Shown: positions 49,779 to 57,368 of the stretch, piece after piece | Numbering within the stretch: the first letter of the stretch is position 1 | Layout of the letters: each line of letters starts with the position of its first letter | NCBI GenBank assembly: GCA_964638245.1 | Contig: CAZWZG010000003.1 | Span: 1 to 64,000, forward strand | Direction: 5' to 3' | DNA length: 64,000 nt | From: CAZWZG01 sp964638245 | GTDB taxonomy: Bacteria > Pseudomonadota > Alphaproteobacteria > Rhodobacterales > Rhodobacteraceae | Position numbers and translations under genes: made by a program | The notes under the pieces: model-generated | Told to the model about the DNA's origin: nothing | What the model saw: the letters and a program-made list of their open reading frames with translations, nothing else | Databases searched by the model: none

Positions 49779-50660
49779 ATGTCTACAAAAGCAGAAAGCC
49801 GCATCACGCTGGTCAAGGTGATCTCGATCTCGCTGGTGCTCCTCTGGGTCATTATCGCAGCCTTCCCGTTCCTTTGGACGGCTTGGGGGTCGTTCAAAGT
49901 TCAGGGCGACTTCTTTTCGAAGGCGGACTGGACCAACGCGATCACAGGTGCGCGGACCATTGTGGAAACAGGCGCACCGTTCACCATGAACGGATACGAG
50001 GGCGCGTGGATCCAGGAAGAGTTCTGGCGGGCCGTGCTCAACACCAGCATCGTGGTGTTCTTTACGGTGACAATCTCGCTCACCTTCGGAACGCTTGGCG
50101 GCTATGCGCTGGCGCGTTCGGGCTACAAATATGCCTTCTGGATCCTGATGGCGGCGCTTGTGTTCCGCGCCATGCCGCACATCACGCTGGTCTCGGGGTA
50201 TCTCCTGCCGTTCTTTGAATGGAATGTCTGGGGGATATTGCCGACAACCATTATCGTGCTTGTGGCGATCAATCAGCCCTTCACGCTCTGGATGCTGCAC
50301 TCGTTCTTTCTGAACATCCCAAAGGATCTGGACGAAAGCGCGATGGTCGATGGATGCACGCGCTTCCAGGCCTTCCGGCACGTGATCATCCCGGTCATGT
50401 GGCCGGGCGTGATCACCACGGGTCTTTTCAGCTTCTTGCTGGCCTATAACGACTTCACGGTCACACGGATGCTCTTGAGCCAGGAAAACGAGACGATGAT
50501 CCCGAAAATCGCCAGCTTCCTTGGCTCGACGCAGGTGGAAGGCAACGTGATGTTTGCGGTCGCTGCGGTGGTCTCGGCCACGGTGCCCTTGATCATCCTG
50601 ATCATGTTCTTCCAGCGTCAGATCGTCAGCGGCCTGACAGCAGGTGCTGTCAAGGGGTAA
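49779..50660 (+). CDS. ABC transporter permease (sugar-type, MalG-like)
   Basis: 293-residue membrane subunit with six helices and a large first periplasmic loop. The EAA loop reads DLDESAMVDGCTRFQAFRHVIIPVMWPGV, typical of MalG-like subunits. The C-terminus ends RQIVSGLTAGAVKG, the usual ending for carbohydrate ABC permeases. No ATPase gene follows; the operon continues to a SnoaL-like gene, so a shared MsmK/UgpC-like ATPase from elsewhere is needed. Confidence 0.93.
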   Translation: MSTKAESRITLVKVISISLVLLWVIIAAFPFLWTAWGSFKVQGDFFSKADWTNAITGARTIVETGAPFTMNGYEGAWIQEEFWRAVLNTSIVVFFTVTISLTFGTLGGYALARSGYKYAFWILMAALVFRAMPHITLVSGYLLPFFEWNVWGILPTTIIVLVAINQPFTLWMLHSFFLNIPKDLDESAMVDGCTRFQAFRHVIIPVMWPGVITTGLFSFLLAYNDFTVTRMLLSQENETMIPKIASFLGSTQVEGNVMFAVAAVVSATVPLIILIMFFQRQIVSGLTAGAVKG

Positions 50661-50682
50661 CCCAAAAATACGACAAAAGGCG

Positions 50683-50711
50683 GGGGCGGTTTGTCATAAG
50701 GCAGCCGCCCC
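50683..50711 (+). terminator. Weak stem-loop after the second permease
   Basis: A 7-base stem GGGGCGG / CCGCCCC with a 15-base loop, followed by TCTTTCCTT. It lies between the permease and the SnoaL-like gene. The large loop makes it a modest candidate for an attenuator. Confidence 0.4.
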
Positions 50712-50734
50712 TCTTTCCTTCAAGAGTTGAGAAA

Positions 50735-51787
50735 ATGACCGATATCCATACCGCGAACAAAGCCACCATCGCCCCCCTGCGAGAGGCGATGGTCGACTTT
50801 GATGCAACCAAAGTGCAGGCCGAGCTGGCCAGACTGATGGCCCCAGACGCCGTCCTGCATATGCCCCACCCGTTCGGCGACCTGACAGGGCCGCAAGAGT
50901 ACTATGACACGTGTTTCGCTCCGCTTTTGGAGGCCCTGCCCGACCTTGAGCGCCGCGACTGGATCGTCATGGGCGGTGTGACCGAGCATGGCGGCAACTG
51001 GATTGGGTGCGGTGGTCACTACATGGGCACGTTTGTCGGCCCATGGCTCGACATTCCGCCCACCGGCCACCTTGTGCACATGCGGTTCCACGAGTTCTAT
51101 CGCTTCGAAGACGGCAAGATCGTTGAAATCCAGGCGCTTTGGGACATTCCCGAAGTTATGATGCAGGCCAACGCGTGGCCGATGGCACCCTCGTTGGGGC
51201 TAGAGTTCTGTATCCCTGGCCCCGCAACGCAGGACGGATTGGTCCCGGGTCCATATGACCCTGAATTGGCCCAAGCCTCGTGCCAGCATGTCGTCGACAT
51301 GTTGACCTTCATGAAAAAGCACCCCTCCAAAGGCGGTCCCGAGGTGATGGAGATGCCGCGTTTCTGGCATGACCGCGTGAACTGGTATGGTCCCGCCGGG
51401 ATCGGCACCGCACGTGGGATTGCGGGATTTCGCAACTGGCACCAGATCCCCTTCGTGAGCGCCATGCCCGACCGGGGTCAGTACGTGAACGAAATCACCT
51501 ACCACTTCTTTGGCGATGGCGATTACTGCGCGGTGACCGGATGGCCCAACATGATCCAGACCGTCACCCATGACGGTTGGATGGGCATCGCACCTTCGGG
51601 CAAACGTATCACCATGCGTTCGCTCGATTTTTGGCGCATCAAGGACGGCATGATCCGCGAAAACTGGGTCATGGTGGATATCCTGGATGCCTATCGCCAG
51701 CTCGGCGTTGATGTCTTCGCGCGGTTGCGGGAGTTCAACAAGGCGCGGGTCCCGGGGCGCATCCCTTTCCCGGTCGGCGCACCATAA
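50735..51787 (+). CDS. Double SnoaL/NTF2-like domain protein
   Basis: 350 residues built of two SnoaL-like alpha+beta barrels. The first spans about 10-150 (MAPDAVLHMPHPFGDLTGPQEYYD... HLVHMRFHEFYRFEDGKIVEIQALWDIPEVM). The second spans about 185-335 (WHDRVNWYGPAGIGTARGIAGFRNWHQIPF... GKRITMRSLDFWRIKDGMIRENWVMVDILDAYRQLGVDVF). Single-domain relatives are cyclases, isomerases or hydratases in polyketide and catabolic pathways. The reaction here is unknown. Following an importer, it probably acts on the imported compound. Confidence 0.85.
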   Translation: MTDIHTANKATIAPLREAMVDFDATKVQAELARLMAPDAVLHMPHPFGDLTGPQEYYDTCFAPLLEALPDLERRDWIVMGGVTEHGGNWIGCGGHYMGTFVGPWLDIPPTGHLVHMRFHEFYRFEDGKIVEIQALWDIPEVMMQANAWPMAPSLGLEFCIPGPATQDGLVPGPYDPELAQASCQHVVDMLTFMKKHPSKGGPEVMEMPRFWHDRVNWYGPAGIGTARGIAGFRNWHQIPFVSAMPDRGQYVNEITYHFFGDGDYCAVTGWPNMIQTVTHDGWMGIAPSGKRITMRSLDFWRIKDGMIRENWVMVDILDAYRQLGVDVFARLREFNKARVPGRIPFPVGAP

Positions 51788-51962
51788 AACCCGTCTTCTC
51801 AAGGACCTGTGCGCGGGCCTAGAAGCTAAGTTAAAATTCGTTGGAAAAACCCTTCTAGGGGTGACCCAGCGTTAGGACGTCTCCTCTAAACCAATCGGGC
51901 GCTTGCAACAGCACTTCAAGGATCGACCGCCCGATGCCTGATCCCCTTTGTCATGAACGGAT

Positions 51963-51980
51963 GCCGCCGAATACGGCGGC
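51963..51980. promoter_or_regulatory. Small perfect stem-loop upstream of the GGDEF-EAL gene
   Basis: GCCGCCG, loop AATA, CGGCGGC: a 7-base perfect stem ending 30 bases before the proposed start of the c-di-GMP gene. It could shape the 5' leader of that mRNA or end transcription from the SnoaL gene; there is no T-run. Confidence 0.4.
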
Positions 51981-52010
51981 CTGCCTGTGATGGAACAGGG
52001 GGTTCGTTTG

Positions 52011-53978
52011 ATGGTCGAAGTTGACGTGGTGACGAAGCTCGCCGCGTTCATCATTTTTCTATCGGCCATGGTCTTGCTTCTTGATCACCCTGGCCGTTCA
52101 GACGAGAGGCGCGAAAAAGGTGTCCGGGCACTGCTTTTTGCCCATGTGGCGTTCATTGCGGGTGCTGCAGGGCTCGAAGTCAGCAAATTTGCACCCTTCT
52201 CGATCAGTTCGAGCCTTTTGGTTGGCGGGCCCCTCATCGCCCTGGCTTTTGGATACATCGGGCTGCGTGCGCTTCTTACCAAGACCTATCCAAAGTGGTC
52301 CTGGGCGGGGGCGATCGGGCTGGTTGCCTTGGCGGAGATTGCGATCATCATCCTCAGCCAAAGTCCAATGGTCGGCATCACGCTCAGTTCGGGCGTGAGC
52401 GGCTGCCTGGCCGCCTACCTGGGGTGGGATCTGCGTCGCAGAGGGGCTCTGCAACGGCTCCGCGCGCCCTGGGTCCTGGTTCTTCCTTTCTGGGTCTTAT
52501 CAGTCGCTTATCTCGTCCGGTTTGCCATGGCGCTGTCGGGCGCTTCAACGGACGCACTGGCCATTGCGACAGCCGGTCTAGGCCTGCTTTACCCGATGAC
52601 GGCGTCATTCTGGGTCTTTGGTGCCATTGCCCTTCGCGGGCATCATCTGACACGCGAACTCAATCGCGCGGCCAATTACGACACGTTAACGGGGCTGGAG
52701 AACCGGACAGCGCTGGCGCGCCTGCAGACCCGTTTTCCAGACGTCGAGCGCCGAAAGGGGTTCGTTTCAGCCTGTTTGTGTGTCGACCTCGACCACTTCA
52801 AGACGATCAACGACAGCCATGGTCACGCCGCGGGCGACGCCGTGCTCATTGCGGTCGCGGATCGGATGCGCAACCGAGCCAGTCCGGCTGATCGGATTTT
52901 TCGCATTGGTGGGGACGAGTTCATAATCTGGCGTCAAACCGAGCCGTCCGAAGACCTGGACAGCTTCGTTCAAGCCTTACTGGAAGACCTGCGCGCCCCG
53001 ATCCCATACGGAGGCATTGATCTTTCAGTGGGGGCCAGCATCGGTCTTGAGGTGTCCAATGCCGAAGTTCCGCCCAGTGATCTGATCCGACGTGCCGATA
53101 TCGCGCTTTATCACTCCAAAGCGCTCGGGCGCCACCGTGTCACGAGGTACTCGCATTCGCTTGGCTCCGCCCATGACAGCCGATTGACTGCTCTGAACGA
53201 GGTAAAGGATGCGGTGGAGCGGGGACAAATCATTCCCAATTTTCAGCCCCAGATCGACCTTGCGACCGGGGCTGTTTCGGGGTGCGAAGCTTTGGCGCGC
53301 TGGCATCACCCAACACGCGGCATCCTGCGGCCCAAGGATTTTCTTGAACTGGCGGATGAGTTGGACGTGCTCGATGAGCTGGATCGCATCGTGCTTGACC
53401 ACGCGGTCCGCGCGCAGGCCGAATGGGCCGATGCTGGCATTCCTGTTCCGCGACTGTCGGTAAATGTTTCAGCCAGCCGCCTTGGTGACCCACGCCTCTT
53501 TGCCGAAATCCAGCAACGCATGTCCGCACTTCCGGGCCCCTTGTCCTTTGAAGTTCTGGAAACGGCATTCGTTGAGCGTGATCGCGATCTGGAATGGAAT
53601 GTCGACCGCCTGCGCGACCTTGGTGTCGGGATCGAGGTGGATGACTTTGGCACGGGGCACGCGTCCCTGACAGCAGTTCTTGCGATGCGCCCGGACCGGA
53701 TCAAGATTGATCCGACGTTCGTAGCGGGCGCCACCAAGAGCAAACAGGGTGAAGAGATCCTCGCCACACTGATCGAGCTTTGTCACAAGGCCGGAGCGGC
53801 CTCGGTCGTCGAAGGCGTAGAAACTGAGGAACAGGTCCAACTCGTGCGTCGCCTCGGCGCTGTAGAGGCACAGGGATTTGCCTTCGCAAAACCCATGGAT
53901 GGCGCCGAGATGACCGAATGGCTCCGCAATCTCGGGGCAAACGGACGCCCGCAGATCAGCCTTCCTAAAGAGGCTTAG
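52011..53978 (+). CDS. Membrane GGDEF-EAL c-di-GMP enzyme
   Basis: About 655 residues. Seven or so hydrophobic segments (about 5-215) form a membrane sensor. The GGDEF domain follows (about 225-385), with its active motif RIGGDEF intact near residue 300. The EAL domain (about 395-645) has CEALARWHHP, LSVNVSAS, EVLETAF, VDDFGTGHASL and VVEGVETEEQ, so most metal and catalytic residues are in place. It could therefore both make and break c-di-GMP, or be biased by its membrane signal. I chose the ATG with AGGGGG 8 bases upstream instead of a GTG eight codons earlier. The stop overlaps mrpG by 4 bases. Confidence 0.93.
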   Translation: MVEVDVVTKLAAFIIFLSAMVLLLDHPGRSDERREKGVRALLFAHVAFIAGAAGLEVSKFAPFSISSSLLVGGPLIALAFGYIGLRALLTKTYPKWSWAGAIGLVALAEIAIIILSQSPMVGITLSSGVSGCLAAYLGWDLRRRGALQRLRAPWVLVLPFWVLSVAYLVRFAMALSGASTDALAIATAGLGLLYPMTASFWVFGAIALRGHHLTRELNRAANYDTLTGLENRTALARLQTRFPDVERRKGFVSACLCVDLDHFKTINDSHGHAAGDAVLIAVADRMRNRASPADRIFRIGGDEFIIWRQTEPSEDLDSFVQALLEDLRAPIPYGGIDLSVGASIGLEVSNAEVPPSDLIRRADIALYHSKALGRHRVTRYSHSLGSAHDSRLTALNEVKDAVERGQIIPNFQPQIDLATGAVSGCEALARWHHPTRGILRPKDFLELADELDVLDELDRIVLDHAVRAQAEWADAGIPVPRLSVNVSASRLGDPRLFAEIQQRMSALPGPLSFEVLETAFVERDRDLEWNVDRLRDLGVGIEVDDFGTGHASLTAVLAMRPDRIKIDPTFVAGATKSKQGEEILATLIELCHKAGAASVVEGVETEEQVQLVRRLGAVEAQGFAFAKPMDGAEMTEWLRNLGANGRPQISLPKEA

Positions 53979-54307
53979 CGTCCGGGTTTAGCGTCCTTTG
54001 CCTCTCCAGCGGGATGCCAGGGCTTGATCCCGATCCGCAGCGCGGCACGCCCAATCATATGTGCGCCGATCGGAGCCGTCAGAAGCAGAAAGAACACGAT
54101 AAGCACGCAGCGCAACACGACTGCGGGGTCAGCGAAATGAACCCCGACGCCCGCCATGATAAGACCCGAACCCAGCGTACCGACCTTTGTTGCGGCGTGC
54201 ATGCGGATGAAGACGTCCGGCAAACGCACCGTGCCGATGCCTGCGAAAACGGTCATGACACTTCCAAGAAGAACGAGAACGATGGAGATGATCATGGCAG
54301 CCGTCAT
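53975..54307 (-). CDS. mrpG: Mrp cation/proton antiporter subunit G
   Basis: 110 residues with three helices and the MnhG/PhaG pattern VLLGSVMTVFAGIGTVRLPDVFIRMHAATKVGTLGSGLIMAGV. It is the last of seven mrp genes, overlapping mrpF by 4 bases. It is part of the Na+(Li+/K+)/H+ antiporter complex in the inner membrane. Confidence 0.95.
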   Translation of the reverse strand: MTAAMIISIVLVLLGSVMTVFAGIGTVRLPDVFIRMHAATKVGTLGSGLIMAGVGVHFADPAVVLRCVLIVFFLLLTAPIGAHMIGRAALRIGIKPWHPAGEAKDAKPGR

Positions 54308-54606
54308 TCTGCGTCCTCCTCAGCTTCTTCGCGGCGCACAACCTGACGCTCTGCGAAACGGGCCAGTGCCACGGTCGCCAGAAAACCGACAAGGGCCAGA
54401 ACGAGCGCGACGTCCAGAAACGCCGGGTCGCCGGAGCGGATCGCAGCCAGACCACAGAACGCAACGATAGCGACGGTCATCATGTCGAGTGCCACGACAC
54501 GGTCCGGAAGGCTTGGGCCCTTGGCCAATCGCCAGAACGCCAAGCCTACGGCCACGAACACCATCGCAAACCCAACCAGAACCAGATTTTCAAAGATCAA
54601 CGGCAT
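54304..54606 (-). CDS. mrpF: Mrp cation/proton antiporter subunit F
   Basis: 100 residues with three helices: MPLIFENLVLVGFAMVFVAVGLAFWRLAKGPSLPDRVVALDMMTVAIVAFCGL, where the GPSLPDRVVALD motif is the MrpF signature. The start overlaps the mrpE stop (TGATG). A longer frame adds 21 unrelated residues. Confidence 0.95.
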   Translation of the reverse strand: MPLIFENLVLVGFAMVFVAVGLAFWRLAKGPSLPDRVVALDMMTVAIVAFCGLAAIRSGDPAFLDVALVLALVGFLATVALARFAERQVVRREEAEEDAE

Positions 54607-55091
54607 CAGTCTACAGCCTCCACCGCATCGATAACCCATTTCTCCATGCCCGACTTCAGCGCGTGGCACACCGCCGCCGGATCGTCGGCAAACATCGCGT
54701 GGACAATTAGCTTGGAGCGATCGGGCGTGACGTCAATGCTGAGCGTTCCGGGCGTTAGCGAAATCAGATTGGTCACCAGAAGGATGCCCATGTCGGTTTT
54801 CACGTCCAGCGGCACTTCGATGATTGCCGGCTCAGCCAGATGCGTGGGCGTCAGGATGTCCCAGATGACCTCGATACTGGACACGAGCAATTCGTAGTGG
54901 AACAGCACGATCAACTTGATCCAGTAATAGACCCGCTTGAAGTAGCTCGATTGCACGCCCGTCAGAGGCTGCAACATCCACAGGACGCCATAGCCCACCA
55001 CAAAACCCGACAGCATGGTCAGCCATGTGAAGCCGCCAAAGAAGATCGCCCAGATCACGGCCAAGAGCAGGTTCGCGGCAAAGTTGCTCAT
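54606..55091 (-). CDS. mrpE: Mrp cation/proton antiporter subunit E
   Basis: 161 residues: two N-terminal helices (LLLAVIWAIFFGGFTWLTMLSGFVVGYGVLW), a cytoplasmic domain containing VKTDMGILLVTNLISLTPGTLSIDVTPDRSKLIVHAM, the usual MnhE core. It lies between mrpD and mrpF with short overlaps, showing translational coupling. Confidence 0.95.
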   Translation of the reverse strand: MSNFAANLLLAVIWAIFFGGFTWLTMLSGFVVGYGVLWMLQPLTGVQSSYFKRVYYWIKLIVLFHYELLVSSIEVIWDILTPTHLAEPAIIEVPLDVKTDMGILLVTNLISLTPGTLSIDVTPDRSKLIVHAMFADDPAAVCHALKSGMEKWVIDAVEAVD

Positions 55092-56587
55092 GCGCCGTCC
55101 CCCAATACCGCGGTCATATAGGCGCTTGGATCAAGAAGCTGTTCGGCGGCGCCTTCGGCAAAGGTGACGAAAGGTTGTGGAAAGAAACCGATAATCAACG
55201 TCATCGCCGCAAGGCAAGCGATCGGGATCAGAAGGTGGCGCCGCTCAAGCGTGCTCAGCGTCGACAGTTTCGGGTCCGTCCCGCCAGGATGGTTTTTCCA
55301 GAATGCCTCGGCCCAGATTTTTGTCATCGAAAAGATCGTCAACAGACCAACCAGAAGCGCCACGGCCGCGATGATCCAGCCTTGATCGTCGAGCGCGGCT
55401 TTGACCAGGATGTATTTGGCCCAGAATCCCGACAAGGGCGGGAAACCGGCCAGCGAAAACGCTGGAACAAAGAACAGGATCGCGAGGAACGGTGCGGTCT
55501 TGTACATCCCGCCAATTTTTTTGAGGTCGGTGGACCCGGCTATCCGCTCAGCGACACCGGCGATCAGGAACAGGTTCGCTTTCACGATGATGTGGTGCAC
55601 CAGATAGAACACCGCCCCCGCAATGGCCAACGGCGTCATCAGCGCAAGGCCCATGATCATGTAGCCGATCTGGCTGACGATGTGGAACGACAGGATCTTG
55701 CGGATATCGTTCTGCGCCGCTGCGCCTAAAACACCGGTCAGCATGGTCAGGCCCGCGACCCAGAGCAGGATTTCATGGGTGAAACCGATATCTCCATTGA
55801 AGACCAGCGTGAACATGCGGATCAACGCATAGACACCAACCTTGGTCAGAAGTCCGGCGAACACGGCAGAGACCGAGAAGGCTGGTGTGTGATATGCCGC
55901 CGGAAGCCAGAAGAAGAGCGGAAACACCGCCGCCTTCACGCCGAACGCCACCATGAACATCATCGCAATGACCGTCACGAGACCCTGGTTTTCGACAAGC
56001 GGCAGTTTGGCGGCCATATCGGCCATGTTGAGCGTGCCCGTCATCCCGTAGATCAAGCCAATGCCCGACAGGAACAAAATCGTCGAGATCAGGTTGAGCG
56101 TGACGTATTTCACGCCGCCATCGATCTGCGCCTTTGACCCTCCCAGCACCAACAGCCCGAAGGATGAAATCAGCATCACCTCGAACCAGACGTAAAGGTT
56201 GAAGAGGTCGCCGGTCAGGAACGCGCCTGTGACGCCGCCGATCAGGACATTGAACAGCGCGTGATAGCCCAAGTGTTCCTTGCGCTCGTCAATATCGGCC
56301 AGTGCATACACCGACACTGCCAGCGCCGTGATCGCCGTGATCACGACCATGACCGCGCTCAACTTGTCGGCGACAAGCGTGATACCGAATGGTGCGGCCC
56401 AGCTGCCCATCTGGCCCGCGATGACGCCTTCGTTCAGAACTTCGGCGATCAGTATGATGGACGCAAAGAGCAGGATCAGGTTGCCGGCCACGGAAATCCA
56501 GCGCCCTGACGCCGACATACGCGTCAGGAACGCGATCACCGCTGTCAGGAACGGGATCACCAGAGGCGCGGCGAGAAGCCAACTCAT
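55088..56587 (-). CDS. mrpD: Mrp cation/proton antiporter subunit D
   Basis: 499-residue, roughly fourteen-helix protein homologous to respiratory NuoN/M subunits. The proton-channel motifs are present: LFNLYVWFEVMLISSFGLLVLGG (conserved Glu), VKAAVFPLFFWLPAAYHTPAFSVSAVFAGLLTKVGVYAL (conserved Lys in helices 7-8) and HHIIVKANLFLIAG. It works with MrpA as one of two ion-translocating units. Confidence 0.96.
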   Translation of the reverse strand: MSWLLAAPLVIPFLTAVIAFLTRMSASGRWISVAGNLILLFASIILIAEVLNEGVIAGQMGSWAAPFGITLVADKLSAVMVVITAITALAVSVYALADIDERKEHLGYHALFNVLIGGVTGAFLTGDLFNLYVWFEVMLISSFGLLVLGGSKAQIDGGVKYVTLNLISTILFLSGIGLIYGMTGTLNMADMAAKLPLVENQGLVTVIAMMFMVAFGVKAAVFPLFFWLPAAYHTPAFSVSAVFAGLLTKVGVYALIRMFTLVFNGDIGFTHEILLWVAGLTMLTGVLGAAAQNDIRKILSFHIVSQIGYMIMGLALMTPLAIAGAVFYLVHHIIVKANLFLIAGVAERIAGSTDLKKIGGMYKTAPFLAILFFVPAFSLAGFPPLSGFWAKYILVKAALDDQGWIIAAVALLVGLLTIFSMTKIWAEAFWKNHPGGTDPKLSTLSTLERRHLLIPIACLAAMTLIIGFFPQPFVTFAEGAAEQLLDPSAYMTAVLGDGA

Positions 56588-56949
56588 TTGGCGTCCTCCT
56601 CGCGCGGTTCGGCGACCCGCATTTCATCCGAGTAGAGCGTGCCCAGCGTCGTGTAGGCGCGGAACATCAGGATCAGCGCGAAGGCGAACAGGCCAAAGCC
56701 GATCACGATCGCCGTCAGGACCAGCGCCTGAGGAAGCGCGTTGGCCACATCGCCTACGGGAGCGTCAGCCCCAGGCGGGATCAGCGGCGGCGCGCCTTCG
56801 GTCAAACGGCCCGCGGTGAAGATCGTCAGGTTTGCCGCGTTCGAAATCAGGACCAGCCCGAAGATAAAGCGCAGCACATTGCGCGCCAGCATCAGATAGA
56901 CCGCCGTGGCCACCAGAAACCCGATTGTCATGGCAAGAAGAGCTTCCAT
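56584..56949 (-). CDS. mrpC: Mrp cation/proton antiporter subunit C
   Basis: 121 residues, three helices, NuoK-like: MTIGFLVATAVYLMLARNVLRFIFGLVLISNAANLTIFTAG, PLPQALVLTAIVIGFGLFAFALILMFRAY-type segment. It carries 4-base overlaps with mrpD and a one-base junction with mrpB. Confidence 0.95.
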   Translation of the reverse strand: MEALLAMTIGFLVATAVYLMLARNVLRFIFGLVLISNAANLTIFTAGRLTEGAPPLIPPGADAPVGDVANALPQALVLTAIVIGFGLFAFALILMFRAYTTLGTLYSDEMRVAEPREEDAK

Positions 56950-57368
56950 TAGATCTCTTCCTCCATCGCGAACACGAGCGCGAGAATCGAGCCGAACACA
57001 ACGAGATAGACCCCGATATCAAAGAAAAGCACAGTCGAGATCGGCAAGCCCTTGGAGTCCTCGGTCTCGTTGATGAAAAGCCACTGCCCCGTGAACAGCG
57101 CATCATCAAAAAACGCCGCGAAGATGCCCGCCAGAAGGGCGATGCCCAGTCCGGCCATGGCAATGTTCTGGGGAAGAATGCGTAGCGCTTTCCGCGCGTC
57201 CGCTGTACCACATGCGATGGCATAGAGCACGAACCCGGTCGAGCCGATCAGACCGCCGATGAACCCGCCACCCGGCTCGTTGTGCCCGCGCAAAAGCATA
57301 TAGAGCGAGAAGACTAGCAAGATCCCGGCCAGATAGCGCGTGCCTGCCCTGAGGATGATTGAATTCAT
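56949..57368 (-). CDS. mrpB: Mrp cation/proton antiporter subunit B
   Basis: 139 residues with four helices, MnhB-like: IILRAGTRYLAGILLVFSLYMLLRGHNEPGGGFIGGLIGSTGFVLYAIACG; the GHNEPGGGFIGG motif is diagnostic. It is separate from mrpA here, although in many alphaproteobacteria A and B are joined. The 4-base overlap with mrpA fits coupled translation. Confidence 0.95.
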   Translation of the reverse strand: MNSIILRAGTRYLAGILLVFSLYMLLRGHNEPGGGFIGGLIGSTGFVLYAIACGTADARKALRILPQNIAMAGLGIALLAGIFAAFFDDALFTGQWLFINETEDSKGLPISTVLFFDIGVYLVVFGSILALVFAMEEEI

